This document shows, in pieces, positions 22,023 through 33,822 of a DNA stretch of 64,000 bases. The stretch's first letter is position 1. Every line of letters starts with the position of its first letter. The notes beneath the pieces were generated by a model. It was not told where the DNA came from and searched no databases. It saw only the letters and a program-made list of their open reading frames with translations. A program made the translations under genes and the position numbers. The DNA comes from Microdochium bolleyi (Eukaryota; Ascomycota; Sordariomycetes; Xylariales; Microdochiaceae): positions 1 through 64,000 of the forward strand of contig KQ964266.1 of the NCBI GenBank assembly GCA_001566295.1. Reading direction: 5' to 3'.

Positions 22023-23633
22023 TCACCGCTTAGGATCGATCCAGACAAGCACCTCGTCGATGCCCTTCTTCACACTCCTCCCGCTCCACAGGAACACGCT
22101 GCCCACCTGCTTTCCCACCCACACCACGACCGCGACGAGCGCGTAGCCGATCCAGTACAGGCACTTGCCCAGCAGGCCGAACAGCGTCTTGAGCACGCCA
22201 TACACGGCGCGCGCCCCGCCGACGACGACCTGGCGGTACAGCGTCCTCGGCAGCTCCACGAACACGGCGCGCAGCAGCGCAGCGAGCCCGTCGAGCACGT
22301 CGCGCGCCGTGACGTTGCGGAAGAAGGTCGCCAGCGAGAGCAGCGCGGTGTGGATGAGCGAGAGGAGCTTGGCCGCGATCCGCACGAGCCCGGCGCCCGC
22401 CGCCCGGAGGGAGTTGAGCAGCCAGACCGCCGCGATGCGGGCCGCCGGCGGGATCCTCTTGAGGAAGCGCCATGCTGACCTGGCCGTGTCCCGGGTGAAC
22501 TCTGGGATCCGCCGGACGGCCTTGATCGTGCCCCTTCCCACATCCTTACACACCTCGAGCAGGAACCTCGCGCGCTCGGGGATCTTCTGGACCTGCCGCT
22601 TGCACCACGTGGGGAACTTGCCTTTGTGCCGCCAGCAGAACCTGCACGTGCGCACGACGGGCAGCACGATGATGTGCTTCGGGCACGTCCACACGAAGAA
22701 CCGGGGTATCTCCCAGAGCAGGACCTGGAGAAACTGGCCGAGGTTCTTCCCAGCCTTGCGGATCTTGCGCAGCGCGATGGCATGTGTGGTCTTCCAGCGG
22801 CGGAACTCGCCGCCGCGGCGGGAGGGCAGGTACGCCACGATCTCGCGGTGGCCCTTCTCCGCGGCGAGGCGCAGAGCGTGCTGCCCGTCTGGCGCGATGA
22901 TGCTGTCGTCGGCGCCGAACTCGGTCATGAGGAGCTTCACGAGGACCATGTTCCCCTCGAATGCGGCGACCTGGAGTGCCGTGCGCAGCGGATATGGCCG
23001 CTCAGACTGTGATCGCATGTAGAGCCTGCCGTGCCTGCTGACGCGGGTCGCTTCGGTTTGGTCGCCCGGCGCCAGGAAGGCGGACGTTGCTGCGTCCCCG
23101 TCGTCGCCGTAGGCGGCCAGGGCGTTGACTTGTGCGCCAAGCTGGAGTAGGCAGCGCACCATGTTGGCATTGCCGGTGTGGATGGCGAGGATGAGAGGCG
23201 TTGTGCCGATGTCGTCGGTCACGTCTGGGCTCACGATTCCCGAGGAGACAATCCGCGTGACGGCTGCGACGTTACAGCTCCGGACGGCGTCGTGGAAGTT
23301 TTCAATGATCTGCGCCTGGTGCTCATCGTTCTGCTTCTGGGCCACCCTCTGTCGTTCTGCTTCTTGACGCTCTTCGGGAAAAGACCTGGGTGTGCTTCTG
23401 GCATTGGCCCGGCCATTGTCTGTGGCAGGCTTTGGTCGCGCCGTGGCGAACACGGCGGCTCGGCTCAGGAGGCTTTCCGGGTATTGAGTGATAGGTTCTT
23501 GGACTTGGAATTGCTGAGGTGGCTGCTGGCTGGTATACGTATCTTCGAGGAGATCATGAGTGGACGCGATGCCGATCCTGTCGGTCTCATCTTCAGCCGT
23601 GTACACCGGCACAGGATCGTCCACGGACGCCAT
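22023..23633 (-). CDS. Ankyrin-repeat protein with basic, hydrophobic C-terminal tail
   Basis: Single exon, 536 residues from the ATG at 23633 (AACATGG context). In-frame ATG 23819 would add 62 residues and is less likely. The N-terminus is disordered with Gln/Pro patches; a charged helix EERQEAERQRVAQKQNDEHQAQ precedes the repeats. Three ankyrin repeats are visible at about 142-172 (GTTPLILAIHTGNANMVRCL), 215-245 (RTALQVAAFEGNMVLVKLL) and 248-275 (ALRLAAEKGHREIVAYL). From about 290 the protein is unusual: Lys/Arg-rich amphipathic helices with a recurring RIP/KIP motif (KIPERAR, RIPEFTR, RIPPAAR), then hydrophobic stretches (VLKTLFGLLGKCLYWIGYALVAVVVWV) near the end that could lie in or on a membrane. 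Probably a scaffold or membrane-associated adaptor; no enzyme domain is seen. Confidence 0.85.
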   Translation of the reverse strand: MASVDDPVPVYTAEDETDRIGIASTHDLLEDTYTSQQPPQQFQVQEPITQYPESLLSRAAVFATARPKPATDNGRANARSTPRSFPEERQEAERQRVAQKQNDEHQAQIIENFHDAVRSCNVAAVTRIVSSGIVSPDVTDDIGTTPLILAIHTGNANMVRCLLQLGAQVNALAAYGDDGDAATSAFLAPGDQTEATRVSRHGRLYMRSQSERPYPLRTALQVAAFEGNMVLVKLLMTEFGADDSIIAPDGQHALRLAAEKGHREIVAYLPSRRGGEFRRWKTTHAIALRKIRKAGKNLGQFLQVLLWEIPRFFVWTCPKHIIVLPVVRTCRFCWRHKGKFPTWCKRQVQKIPERARFLLEVCKDVGRGTIKAVRRIPEFTRDTARSAWRFLKRIPPAARIAAVWLLNSLRAAGAGLVRIAAKLLSLIHTALLSLATFFRNVTARDVLDGLAALLRAVFVELPRTLYRQVVVGGARAVYGVLKTLFGLLGKCLYWIGYALVAVVVWVGKQVGSVFLWSGRSVKKGIDEVLVWIDPKR

Positions 23634-24694
23634 GTTCGCAACCGGGATGTGTACCCTAGAGTATTTACTAATGCTCCAACGGGACGCGACGCTGTTGCAG
23701 TCTAGTACGCGATTTGTCGCCTTGGATGCGAATCTTTGTGCTGGCTCCGTGGATGAAGCCAATAAGATATGGACGAAGTTGGACGAATAATGACCAGGGA
23801 TATGTGTGAGCAAGAGCATAAAACTCTCGAGACTCGACGAGAGCACAACTGCTTGACTCTTAGTCGAAGTCACTGCTCTCACAAAGTCAAGAACAAAGGG
23901 CGGCTTGCATGGCACAGCCAGGCATCTTAAGTTTGCTGGGAAGGGGCTGAAGAAATGGTCATTCCACTTGTGTCGTTGGTGACACAGCAGAACAAACGCG
24001 AGATCTCCCTGACATGTGAATCACTTGCGACAGCGATGCTATTCGTCCCTCGCATTTCGTCGGATGTATGCTCCGGCCCGTGGCTGAAAGACGTTCGTCG
24101 TTGGTCATGGGAGGGTGACCCAACAGTGTGGGTTCTTCATCTTATTGGTGTCAAGAGCTGAGGATGCCTGGCCGCGCCAACGAGGCCTGCTCACTTTGGC
24201 GCCATCTTTAAACTTAGGGCGCAGGCAGACCGTGAGGCCGACCCAGTAGACTTTGCTTGGCGGCTTTTCGCAGTCTCAATTTGTTGAACGACATCACGCT
24301 TTAGACCGCATGACTCTGTCGGGAGTTGCTGACCTCGGCAGCTCGTGAAACAATTGGAGATGTGTTTCGGTTGTCGGAGGGGTCGCCGAACATCAGATGA
24401 GCGATCCAGCATAGCCACAGCTAGTCGTTGCGGCTGAAGCTCCACCATCCTCAACAACCACAATGTCGAACCGTCCGAGGTTTGGCACATGCCCATTTCC
24501 TCAGGCCTTACGTTTTGCGCTCATCTCTCCTGAGATAGACGGATCTCATGCGAATCTGGACAGTCGCGTGTGCCCTGAGGAGAAAGGGACTGATCACTGC
24601 AAGCTGTATGCATTAGTGCAATCATCGTTGTCGTGCATTTGGTCCTCTATTTTCCTGCCCATCTATCGAGTTGAACAGTGTAGACATCGGATCA
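23634..24694. other. Intergenic: ankyrin-gene promoter and ALG2 3' flank
   Basis: Both neighbours are on the minus strand, so this holds the promoter of the ankyrin gene and the terminator region of ALG2. No gene supported. Confidence 0.45.
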
Positions 24695-26230
24695 TCACGC
24701 CTCCGCCCAAACCACGGGCTCTTCTTCAACGCCCCGTCGTGCTCTCAGCACAGCAAGGCCGAGTGCAGCTACCAGAGCACCAGCGAAAGCTGCCACACCC
24801 AAAAGGACAAAAGGCAGTGAGTGCGACGATCTTTGTTTGGTGGCCATGTCGGCGAAGATGTGATCCAAGCGCTGTGACATCTGCAGCTCGCCAAAGTTCT
24901 GGGCAACCCTGTTGATCCCAGCTTCGGACATACTCTGAAGCTCCGCAGAAGACATTCGGTTCAGTACCCTCTCCATGACCTCTGCCCATTCCTCTGGGTG
25001 ATCTGGTGAACGAAGCCACCCGGTTTTGCCATCGACAACAGTCTCGGTCGGACCCCCTGTGTTGGCAGCCAGGACGGGAACACCGACTAGCATGGCCTCG
25101 AGCGGTACGATGCCAAAGTGCTCGTTTGATGGCGTGTAGATCAGCAGGCGTGCAGAGCCCAGCAGCATCTCCTTCAACAGATTCGGGACAGAGAGCAGGA
25201 AGAGGACCTCCACGTTGTCGGGCACCTGCATCGCCGTAGGAAGCGTCTTGGCTGTCATGCTGCTCAAGCCCAGCGACTCTGTCAGCTCCACGAGCTCCTT
25301 GTGATATTCCACATTCTCCACCACGCGATTGTCGTAGCCACCAGCAAGCACCAGCCGGACGCCCTTGCGTTGGCTCTCCTGCAGCTTCGCGAACGCTTTG
25401 ACTGCCAGCTCGATATCCTTCTTGCGCTCGAATCGGTTGATCGACAGGAGGAATCTTTTGCCCTTCCACAACGGCTCCTCCGACTTGTCATTGACGGTGG
25501 TTTGCTTTGGTTGAGTATCGACGCACGGGTATACAGTGATGAGGTCCTTGTGGCGTGCTAAGTCCGGCCACGTCTTGGCCACGATGCTCTTGGTGAAGTC
25601 AGAGTTGACCGCGATTGAGTCGGCATAGCTCATGCTCCACTGCTCCCACATATCGAAAGGTACACGGTAGGCCCTCTTCCACCATTTCTGGCGACCCTTG
25701 GCGAGCAGGAGATCAGGGAAGTGGCAATAGAAGAATATTCGGCCATCGGGATCTAGCAAGCGGAGAAGCGGCAGACCAGCGCTCAGCTGGTCCACGAAGT
25801 ACGCGTGGGGACCAATTGATCGAAGCTCGGACGAGAGGTATATCTGGAGGATCAGGTGGAATTGTCGAAGGATCGCGCAGAGTATGTTGAAGCGGGCAAG
25901 TATCGATGGCGGGATGATGCTGTCGCCGCGAACGCGAACATCGAGTGTGCCTGGTCATTGGATGAAATTGTCAGCCGGCCCGCAAGCAAGGTAGCAAGAG
26001 CCTTTCCTCAACTTTGAAGACCTACCATCTCTGGCCTCATCAAAGCAGTGCTTTGGGTCGCAATGGCTCGTGAAGATGACGACCTTGTGCCCCTGCTTCT
26101 GTAGGCCGACCGCAGCATCGACGACGAGCCGCTCAGCTCCACCGATGCCGAGGTCCGGGTGCAGGAAGACAATAGTCTTTGGACTTGATGGCTTGTCCTG
26201 AGTTCCGGACATGTCGTTACCGGCCAGCAT
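24695..26230 (-). CDS. ALG2: Alpha-1,3/1,6-mannosyltransferase ALG2
   Basis: Glycosyltransferase (GT4) that adds the second and third mannose to the dolichol-linked oligosaccharide on the cytosolic face of the ER, an early step of N-glycosylation. Exons on the minus strand are 26230-26026 and 25950-24695, with a 75-nt intron (donor GTAGGT), giving 486 residues, similar to yeast Alg2. Motifs: the N-terminal loop HPDLGIGGAERLVVDAA for GDP-mannose/acceptor binding, the INRFERKKDIELAVKAF segment that begins the C-terminal Rossmann domain, and the EX7E motif in NEHFGIVPLEA. A hydrophobic C-terminal helix (LPFVLLGVAAFAGALVAALGLAV) fits membrane attachment. A second Met at 26212 is an alternative start. 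Assignment is firm. Confidence 0.96.
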
Positions 26231-29200
26231 TCGTGCCAGGGCTGAATTTGGGAGACGGCCGTTAGATTGAGCAACGGCACGTTTTACGTGTCAAACGGCG
26301 CGTCTTGGGGAACATCTCCACTTGAGCTGCCCCTCCCCCTCACAGAGCCAGCACAGTCGACTCTGCACAAACTGGAAATATCGCCGGGTCCCATGTCGGA
26401 GTCTTGAACTATGAATCGACATCTGCCCATAGTCTCAGTCCCTAGAATTATGGTGCTCCTAGGCTGCACGATGCAGAAGCAATGTCAAGGATGCAAATGC
26501 GCCCATCCCAGATTGTTATTGTTGGAATGCCTGGGCATCTACCCAACAGCATGTGAGGAACAAAGACTGGGCCACTTGTGCAGGCCCAGAGCTCTGGCGC
26601 AACTCTAGTTGTCCTCGGACCACAAATGGTAGCTGCTGGCCGTGCCCTTTTTGTGCGACGCCTTCTTGCTGGTTATTGCATATGCATGCGGTCTTCAGAC
26701 ATGGACAAGGTGAGCCAGACAGTTTGAAGGTACCTATGCCCGATGCGCGGCGTTCTATTGAAAGGTGACGTGTCACGAGTGCGGAGGAGAGGCGGGAAGT
26801 CGAGGACTCCCTAAATCAAGGCAGGTCTGCAAGCAACGACTGTGATCGGGGATATTCCATGGTGCTGTCGTAACATTGACGACGGAGCCTGGTGGTTCCT
26901 GGAGACGCGGGTGATGTCAATGTCATTGTCTGTGTGTCCATGCTTCTGCAAGATGTGACACAATGGCTCTTGTGTGACCGCCGAGTGACGTGGTCACACA
27001 CTATTGTGTAGACAGGCGAGCTCCTCCCAGCCGCAGTGGCACCGACGCCATCTTCGTGCGTTGAGCGACCGCATCGCGGGTTGGTGTGCCGCGGAGGTCT
27101 ACGACGTCAGTGCGAGAAAGGGGGTCGGGTTGATGATTCCCGTGCTAGCTTGTGCACCATGCATATGCCATTATCGGAGCTCATGATTCCAGGCGACGCG
27201 ATCGTTCACTACCAGCCCAAGATTGCGACTATTGGTGGAGCTAGCATCTTTGTTGTTTGCGGATCCATGTCGGATATGTGCCGGCAGCATCATCGAAGGC
27301 GGTGGAGGAGCTGTAATCGGATGCCAGAGGACAATCGGCCGACTGTCCGACCATGCCTCGTTGTATTTCCTATCATTATGACTGCTGTCCTTCCGCCATT
27401 TCGCAGGGGAAGCGGTAAGCTCAGCTTCACCTGTCGACCCTCGCGCTCCTCCACTGCTGCTTCCCACATGGCAAGGCACAGGGGTCGTGCGGGCACGGAG
27501 CCAGTGATGTCATCCCACTTCGAGAAGCTGATGACCACAGCACCGCAGAGGCCCAACAATCAAGCAACCCACCTCAATGGGTCGGACAGAGTTGCTGGTT
27601 CTCGGTACCACCGACGAGCTGCCCGATTGCGCCGGTAGAGGAAGATGATCTTGTCCAGGACGAGGAAGGACGGCGCGGTCGCGATGCCGGCTTGACCTAC
27701 TCGGGGAGGCCAGGCGGCCTCGCTAGCAGTCACGGTGAGCCAGGTCAGGCTGTAGCTCCGTTCCTCGCTGGGCGAGGCCTTTTGTAAACAAGGTTTCCCA
27801 AACCCTGGCAACTGGGCTTGACAGTGGGCGGCAGATGCGGCCTGGGGGCTGGGCCATCGAGTTGACTTATGCCATGGGGACGCCAGGCCAGCCACAGACT
27901 TATCCGGGCACATAAGGAAGCTTAATCTGGAGTAGTGCGGCTTCGCCAGGCAAGGGACTACGGCAATACTGGCGAACAACAAGAATCGTGGTGAGGTTGG
28001 AGGAGCGAGGGGCCGAAGAGGCGGCCTCTGCCTTGCAGCCTGGCCGCCCTGATTGGCCAGCCCGGCGTCCCCAGAGCCGAGTCGCCAAACAGGGAAACAG
28101 GCTTGGCAGGTGCAAGCAGGGATCCTCAATTGCATTGTCCAATGAGACACCGGATCGTCATGGCGTCCCGATCGCGTCTGGTGTGGGACCATTGCGGACG
28201 GGACCTGGGCGCTGCGATCCCCCAACCCGCGAAATTACACAGTCCCACGAGGCATCGAGGCATTGAGGCCTCACTGGTGAAATTGCGGTGGCTTCCCAAA
28301 GGACTCTTCCAGATCGTCTCTACTTGAGGCAGCCCTCCGGGTCCCTCTGGATAGCGTTCTGACTGGACGCCAAGGGGGTCCTGCAATCACAATCTCTAAT
28401 TGACGTGCGGAGTGCCTACCGCCCCCAACGGCGTCCAGTGCCGGCGAAGCTTGCGCCATGCCGGTGCCCGCTAACTTTCAGAGCTCCTGTCGTTCTCAAG
28501 AGTCGAGGCGGATCGCCCGTCCATGACTATTGATCAAGGATGCAGGTGCGAGGCCATGCTCGATGATCTCAGGGCTCGATGCAATGCCCCACCGCTGGCC
28601 TGGCCTCCCCTGCCGCATCCCGGGGTTGCTGTGGATATCGCCCAACCTCTACCCTAGATCCACTATGATGATGATGTCTGCAGCCTCTCGACAACGCATC
28701 CATGGACCGACCAAGCAGGAAAATCCGGCCACTTGCGCAGGCCGGCCACCGGTTGCACGCACGGCAGAGCACGCAGTGGGCTAGCGACCTGCATACCTAG
28801 CGTGCAGCAGCGACGACCTCGTCACACGCTCCGCGGCCGCCCGCTCTCTTGCAGCCTAGCTCGCGGTGCTGGGTGCGTGGCGTTGGCCTGGCGATCCGGT
28901 CTGGCTGCGGAGTATTGTAGTTGTAGAAACCTGATATCGATGGCCTCGACGCAAGAGCTGACGACAGGTCAGCCACAGAGGCAGCCAGGCCAAGTGATAA
29001 ATATCCCAAGTGACCCTGCGATCCTCTCCCCCGACTGCCCTCCCAAGACAGCTTCACCCTGCTTTCATCCCAACCACAGGCCTGCACCTCTGCAACTGCC
29101 GTCAAGCACACACAAGCCCAAGACAGCTCCAGTCTCATCAAGACCCTCTCCAGTCTTCGTACTTGGTAAGTCCTGCAAGCACTCTGCGCCGGTGCGCCCG

Positions 29201-29813
29201 GCTTCCTTCCCTGGCCTCACCATCACCTTCCCACGGCCTCACACGCCCTTCAGAAGCTCTTGGCTCTCGTGTGCCACTCCTGCCCTGGCGGATGTCTCAC
29301 GCAGCACAAGATGTCTCTCCGTCTGAAACCACCGGGCGACTCGACGTTCGGCACCCTCCCGCTTGCAAGTGCTGGCACACCCAGGAGGGTGTCTGGTGGC
29401 TGTTGTGCTCGCCGGGTGTGCCTGTGTCATTTCCCATGTGGAAGGGGCGCTCTTCCCCTGCGTGCCTGCCAATGCTGCAACCACTTGCGGCAGTAGCACC
29501 TTCCCCCAGCTCACGAGACCCTCGCGCCTCAAGGGCGCAACATATCCTCTCCTCTGGCTTGCCATTTGTCTCCATTTCTTCCTCCCCTCCCCCCTCTTCA
29601 ACATCGCGTCAGAACCAGACTTCATCATCTTCTCTTCTGCAAGAATATCAACCCCGTCGTCAGCATCCCGCCGTCAGGCCTTCTGCTCGGCACATCATCT
29701 CCATTTTTGCACGCTTTTGAGACATCGTCACATCTTCCACCACTCCCAGTCAACCATACTTACAGTTCCATTGGAAGCAGAACACCGATTCTCACAACAG
29801 CACAGTCGCAAAG
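26231..29813. other. Gene-poor region (3.6 kb)
   Basis: Lies between the divergent ALG2 and CFEM genes. No domain, tRNA or mobile element recognised; open frames up to about 220 codons on both strands overlap and have no protein-like composition. The last ~700 nt is C/T-rich leader-like sequence. A consensus donor GTAAGT at 29165 and a CTTACAG near 29756 could bound a 5'-UTR intron of the CFEM gene, but this is a guess. Confidence 0.4.
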
Positions 29814-31001
29814 ATGAAGACATCCGCCGTTCTCCTTGGCGCTGCCGCCACCATGGCCGCTGCTCAGTCCACCTTCCCCCAGGGGTTCCCCGACTGCGGT
29901 GTAAGTCAACCCTCCAAAACACACAATCGGCCGACCGCATCGTCTAATCGTCTAATGTACAGCGTACCTGCATTGGCAACATGCTTGGCCTTGCCAGCTC
30001 TCTCGGCTGCAGCGGTGCCGATGCCAACTGCCTCTGCAACAACCAGAACTTCGCGTACGGCATTAGAGACTGCTCGCGTCAGGCTTGTGGCAATGCCGAT
30101 GTCGCCAACCAGGTCATCGGCTATGGCGTTCAGTACTGTGCTAGTGAGTGACTCGTGATACCACACGTCGACTTCAACCGTGCTAACAACCTCGACAGAC
30201 GCAGGAGTTGCTGTCATCATCCCTGGTGCTCCCGCTCCCGTAAGTCTACGTACCCGGTATAGACCGGATTGATATAGACCGATTGATCTGTTCTAACATC
30301 TCATTTAGTCTGGCACTGTCCCGGCTACTACCACTGTCCAGGCCACCTCTGCACCTTCCTCCGGCGCGGGCAGCGGCTCCGGCGTAAGTCAATCCCGCCT
30401 TAGTCATTTCGACTCGAAAGAATGCTAACAGTCATAGTCCACCTCTGGTGGTGCTGCGGGCGGAAATGCATCTTCCACTGGCGGCAGCGCGGCTCCTTCT
30501 GGCACTAATGGCGGCAGCGGAAGCCCTTCCGGCACCGGAGCCGTTGCCATTTCCACTGCTGCTGTGCTTGTGACCTCCACCAACTCTGATGGTTCCGTTG
30601 TCACCAGCACCATTGGCTCGACCACGATCTACTCGTCTGCCAGTGGCAGCGGTCTCCAGGGCCTTGTCCCGATCGCGACCTCAACCATCGTGTCTACCGG
30701 CACCAACTCTGCTGGCTCGACCTTCACAACGACTCTTGCTACCAGCACGATCTTCTCCTCCTCCCAGGGTGCCTCCGGCTCACAGTCTGCCTCTGGCTCT
30801 GGCTCCGGCTCCACCATCACCACCAACGTCAGCACCAACGTCCCTACTACCGTGACTAACTCTCAGGGTAGCACGGTTTCGTCCAACGTGCCCACGACTC
30901 GCCCGGTGACCACCACTGCCCCTCCTAACTTTGCTGCCAAGCAGACCGCTGCCCCTGTCGGCCTTCTCGCCGCTGCAGGTGTTGCCGTTCTCCTTCTCTA
31001 A
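29814..31001 (+). CDS. CFEM-domain GPI-anchored cell-surface protein
   Basis: Secreted wall or membrane protein with a fungus-specific CFEM domain; in characterised members the domain binds haem or serves in adhesion and host contact. Five exons (29814-29900, 29963-30143, 30199-30239, 30309-30383, 30438-31001) give 315 residues. A signal peptide spans about residues 1-17 (MKTSAVLLGAAATMAAA). The CFEM domain (about 22-90) has all eight cysteines with family spacing (CGRTC, a CLC pair, CSRQAC), and the Asp in SGADANCLC matches the haem-coordinating Asp of the family. The long middle is Ser/Thr/Gly-rich with TSTI repeats, suited to O-glycosylation. The C-terminus (LLAAAGVAVLLL) is a GPI-attachment signal. 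Exon 4 is 75 nt with phase 0 at both ends, so it could be skipped without frameshift. Ligand not predictable. Confidence 0.92.
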
Positions 31002-31717
31002 ATGCTGGGGTTCTATATTGTTCACTGGCAGTCCCGCGAAGGCGAGTTGATCGCACCTGCTTTGGGTCGTGATCAATCAGGGGACAGTAACCGGGTGAAG
31101 GATTTCAGTTTCTGAGGAGTGTTTTGCTTCGGCTCAGGTCGAATATTAATGATGTACAAAGGGCACGGTTTATCGACCGTTAATGGCGTACCGAGATACC
31201 CGTCTTTGGGAAAATGGGCAATGAGTAGCCGAGAAGCTTCTTGCTCTCCACGATTAATGAAATACATTTTTGACAAGAGCTTTATGCTTCTGATCGATCT
31301 TCTTGTGTGTATGTGTAAATGTCCAGTCAAGTTCAACTCACCAGCAGTAGCCGTGCCAGGACTGGAACTTTACGACAGTAAACAAGCTGCGCGCCGGCAG
31401 CGTGGCGGAGTTTAAGGTTGTTGGAGTTGTAATGGGCTAGACGGGCCCAATGCGAGCTTGTATGTACTCCGACGGTGGTCAGGAATATTTGGAGATTTCC
31501 TTACTTAATTACATGCAACCCCGCACCGATTCCGGATCGATTCCAGGCCGGCACTGTCATTGATTGACCTTCCCTTCCAGCTTTCAAAATCGGAATGCTC
31601 CTCATTCTCACTCGTTGCATGAGTTCCTGCGGTATTCCAGATCGTTAACAGCGCGTCAAAAGGCTAGTCCGAGAAACAACTCCAAGACACCACCAGACCT
31701 CCTCATTTGACGCAACC
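31002..31717. other. Intergenic between the CFEM and nitrilase genes
   Basis: 3' flank of the CFEM gene and promoter of the nitrilase. No gene supported. Confidence 0.45.
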
Positions 31718-33573
31718 ATGGCCTCCAATGGACACATCAGCGTTCCTCCCGGTGCGGTCCGCCTAGCCACAGCCTCCCCCGGAAGCCAGGCAACTACGAA
31801 GCAGACGATGGTCCAGCTCGAGCAGATCGCTCGGCAAGCTGCGCAGAACAAGGCCGACATACTGCTGCTGCCTGAGGCCTACCTTGGCGGATACCCGAGT
31901 GGTTCCGATTTTGGCTGCAAGGTCGGTGCCCGTGACCCAAAGGGCCGGGAAGAGTATTTGGCGTACTTTAAGCAGGCTGTCGACTTGGGTGATACTGTGG
32001 GCGAGGCCGGTGGTGGTGCTGGGGATGCTTGGGTGAAGAGGAGTCTTGCGGGTGGTGGTAGCGGTGGTGGCAGTGGCAGTGGCAGTGGCGACGCAGGCAC
32101 CGGTGTTGACCCGCGGGGCGATGGGATGAGGGAGGAGCTGGAGCGTATTGCGAGGGAGACGGGCGTGTTCATCGTCGTCGGTCTCGTCGAGAAGGCGGGT
32201 GGCAGCTTGTACTGTTCCGCAGTCTACGTGTGTCCGGCGCGTGGGATGATTGGCAAGAGGAGGAAAGTCATGCCGGTGAGCCCATCCCGCAAGCAGAACC
32301 ACCAGCAACCACGGAACATTTGGTGATCGACGCCAGCGCGATGTTTATGTACAGAGCTAACCACAGGCATATATCGCAAAGACCGGCACGGAACGCCTGA
32401 TCTGGGCGCAGGGCTCACCAGCTACCCTCAAGGCCGTGAGCACAGTCATCCGCGGGACCAGAATCAACATGTCGGCCGCCATCTGCTGGGAGAACTACAT
32501 GCCGCTGCTGCGCCAGGCCATCTACGCGCAGAATGTCAACCTCTACCTCGCGCCGACCGCGGACGGACGGGACACCTGGATGAGCCTCATGCGCACCGTT
32601 GCGCTCGAGGGGCGGTGCTTTGTCGTGAGCTCGAATATGTGCGTCCGTGAGAATGCTGGGGGCGTTGGGGGCAATGCTGCCACTACACAAGTGGCGCTGA
32701 AGAGACAGCACGATCATCAACATCAGCAGCAGCCTGCAGCGGCGCGGGCGAGGCGGAACTCATGTATGACCGAGGAAGGGTTTGAGATTGCACTTCCATC
32801 TCCAGTGACGGCTGCGTCGACCTCTGCGACCACCACCTCGCGGACTAGAAGACGCTCAGTGCTCGACGAGGACGGCAACGAGATTGTCCTGTGCAAACAG
32901 CAGCAGCACAAGGAGGAAGCACCATTCCGCGACTCGATTGGCTCACGCAATAACAGTACCGTCGTAATCGAGGAAGACGACGAGAACGACACTGCGACGG
33001 CCACCAACGGCGAGAAGCACGTTGTCACTTTCAAAGACGCCAACTCTGCCACCACCGGTACCGGCACGTTCATCTCCCGCGGCGGCTCGAGCATCATCTC
33101 GCCTACAGGCGACATTGTCGCGGGTCCGCAGTGGGAGGACGACACTGGGATCCTATACGCCGACGTCGACTTTGACGACTGCATCCGGGGACGGCTGGAC
33201 CTGGATGCTGCGGGAAGCTATTCGAGGTACGAGACACGCCCCTTCCTTCTGTTTCGCACAAACTGCATCTGCATCTGCCTTTTGTTTCATCGTGAAAAGT
33301 CTTGGTTGGAATTCTTTGTCTATACCCATGTCCAAGTTGTTTATCCTGTCCTGCCTGATAGGGACTACAGGGACAGGGCAGGCATGTGAGACATTGACAA
33401 CTGTTTCTTGTTGCTATTGTGTCCATGGCATGTGGGAGAGACAAAAGGAAAAAGAGGTCGCTTTTGGCTAACGCGTGACCGTCCTCCTCCGTGGGGGAAA
33501 TTTCTCTCACAGGAACGACTCGTTCAAATTCTCCGTCACGGGCCTGGACCTGGATCCTTTGCCGTACAACTAA
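31718..33573 (+). CDS. Nitrilase/carbon-nitrogen hydrolase with large insertion
   Basis: Hydrolyses a nitrile or cyanide-type substrate using a Glu-Lys-Cys triad. Exons 31718-32275, 32367-33226 and 33513-33573 give 492 residues, long for a fungal nitrilase (commonly 320-400). The triad is present: Glu in LLLPEAYLGGYP, Lys in GKRRKVMP, Cys226 in SAAICWENYMPLLR. DGRDTWMSLMRTVALEGRCFVVSSN and FISRGGSSIISPTGDIVAGP are standard core blocks. Two additions interrupt the core: a Gly/Ser linker-like stretch (GGGSGGGSGSGSG) near residues 110-125, and about 138 residues (283-420) between the SSN and SRGGSS blocks, with Gln/His, RRxS and acidic segments. The last intron (286 nt) is long; if retained, the frame ends 54 codons later. 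Exact substrate is unknown. Confidence 0.88.
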
Positions 33574-33763
33574 GAAGCGCGCCTCACACGACTCGACACG
33601 GCAAGGACATATTTGAAAGGCATTCTTCGGGCACGGCTTGTGTGGGCGTAGCCTGCTTAACTGCAGGGCCGTCTCCTTGCTACCATAGCCAGTAAAGGAG
33701 AAAGAATGAATAAACAGGAACGGAGGGGGTGAGCTGTGTGCGTGTATGGAAGTGGTGAGTGGA

Positions 33764-33822
<59 letters not shown>

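Noticed and set aside
27560..28225. Overlapping 200-220-codon frames on both strands in the 26-29 kb gap
   Set aside because: No conserved motif, no splice-supported extension and no coding-like composition on either strand.
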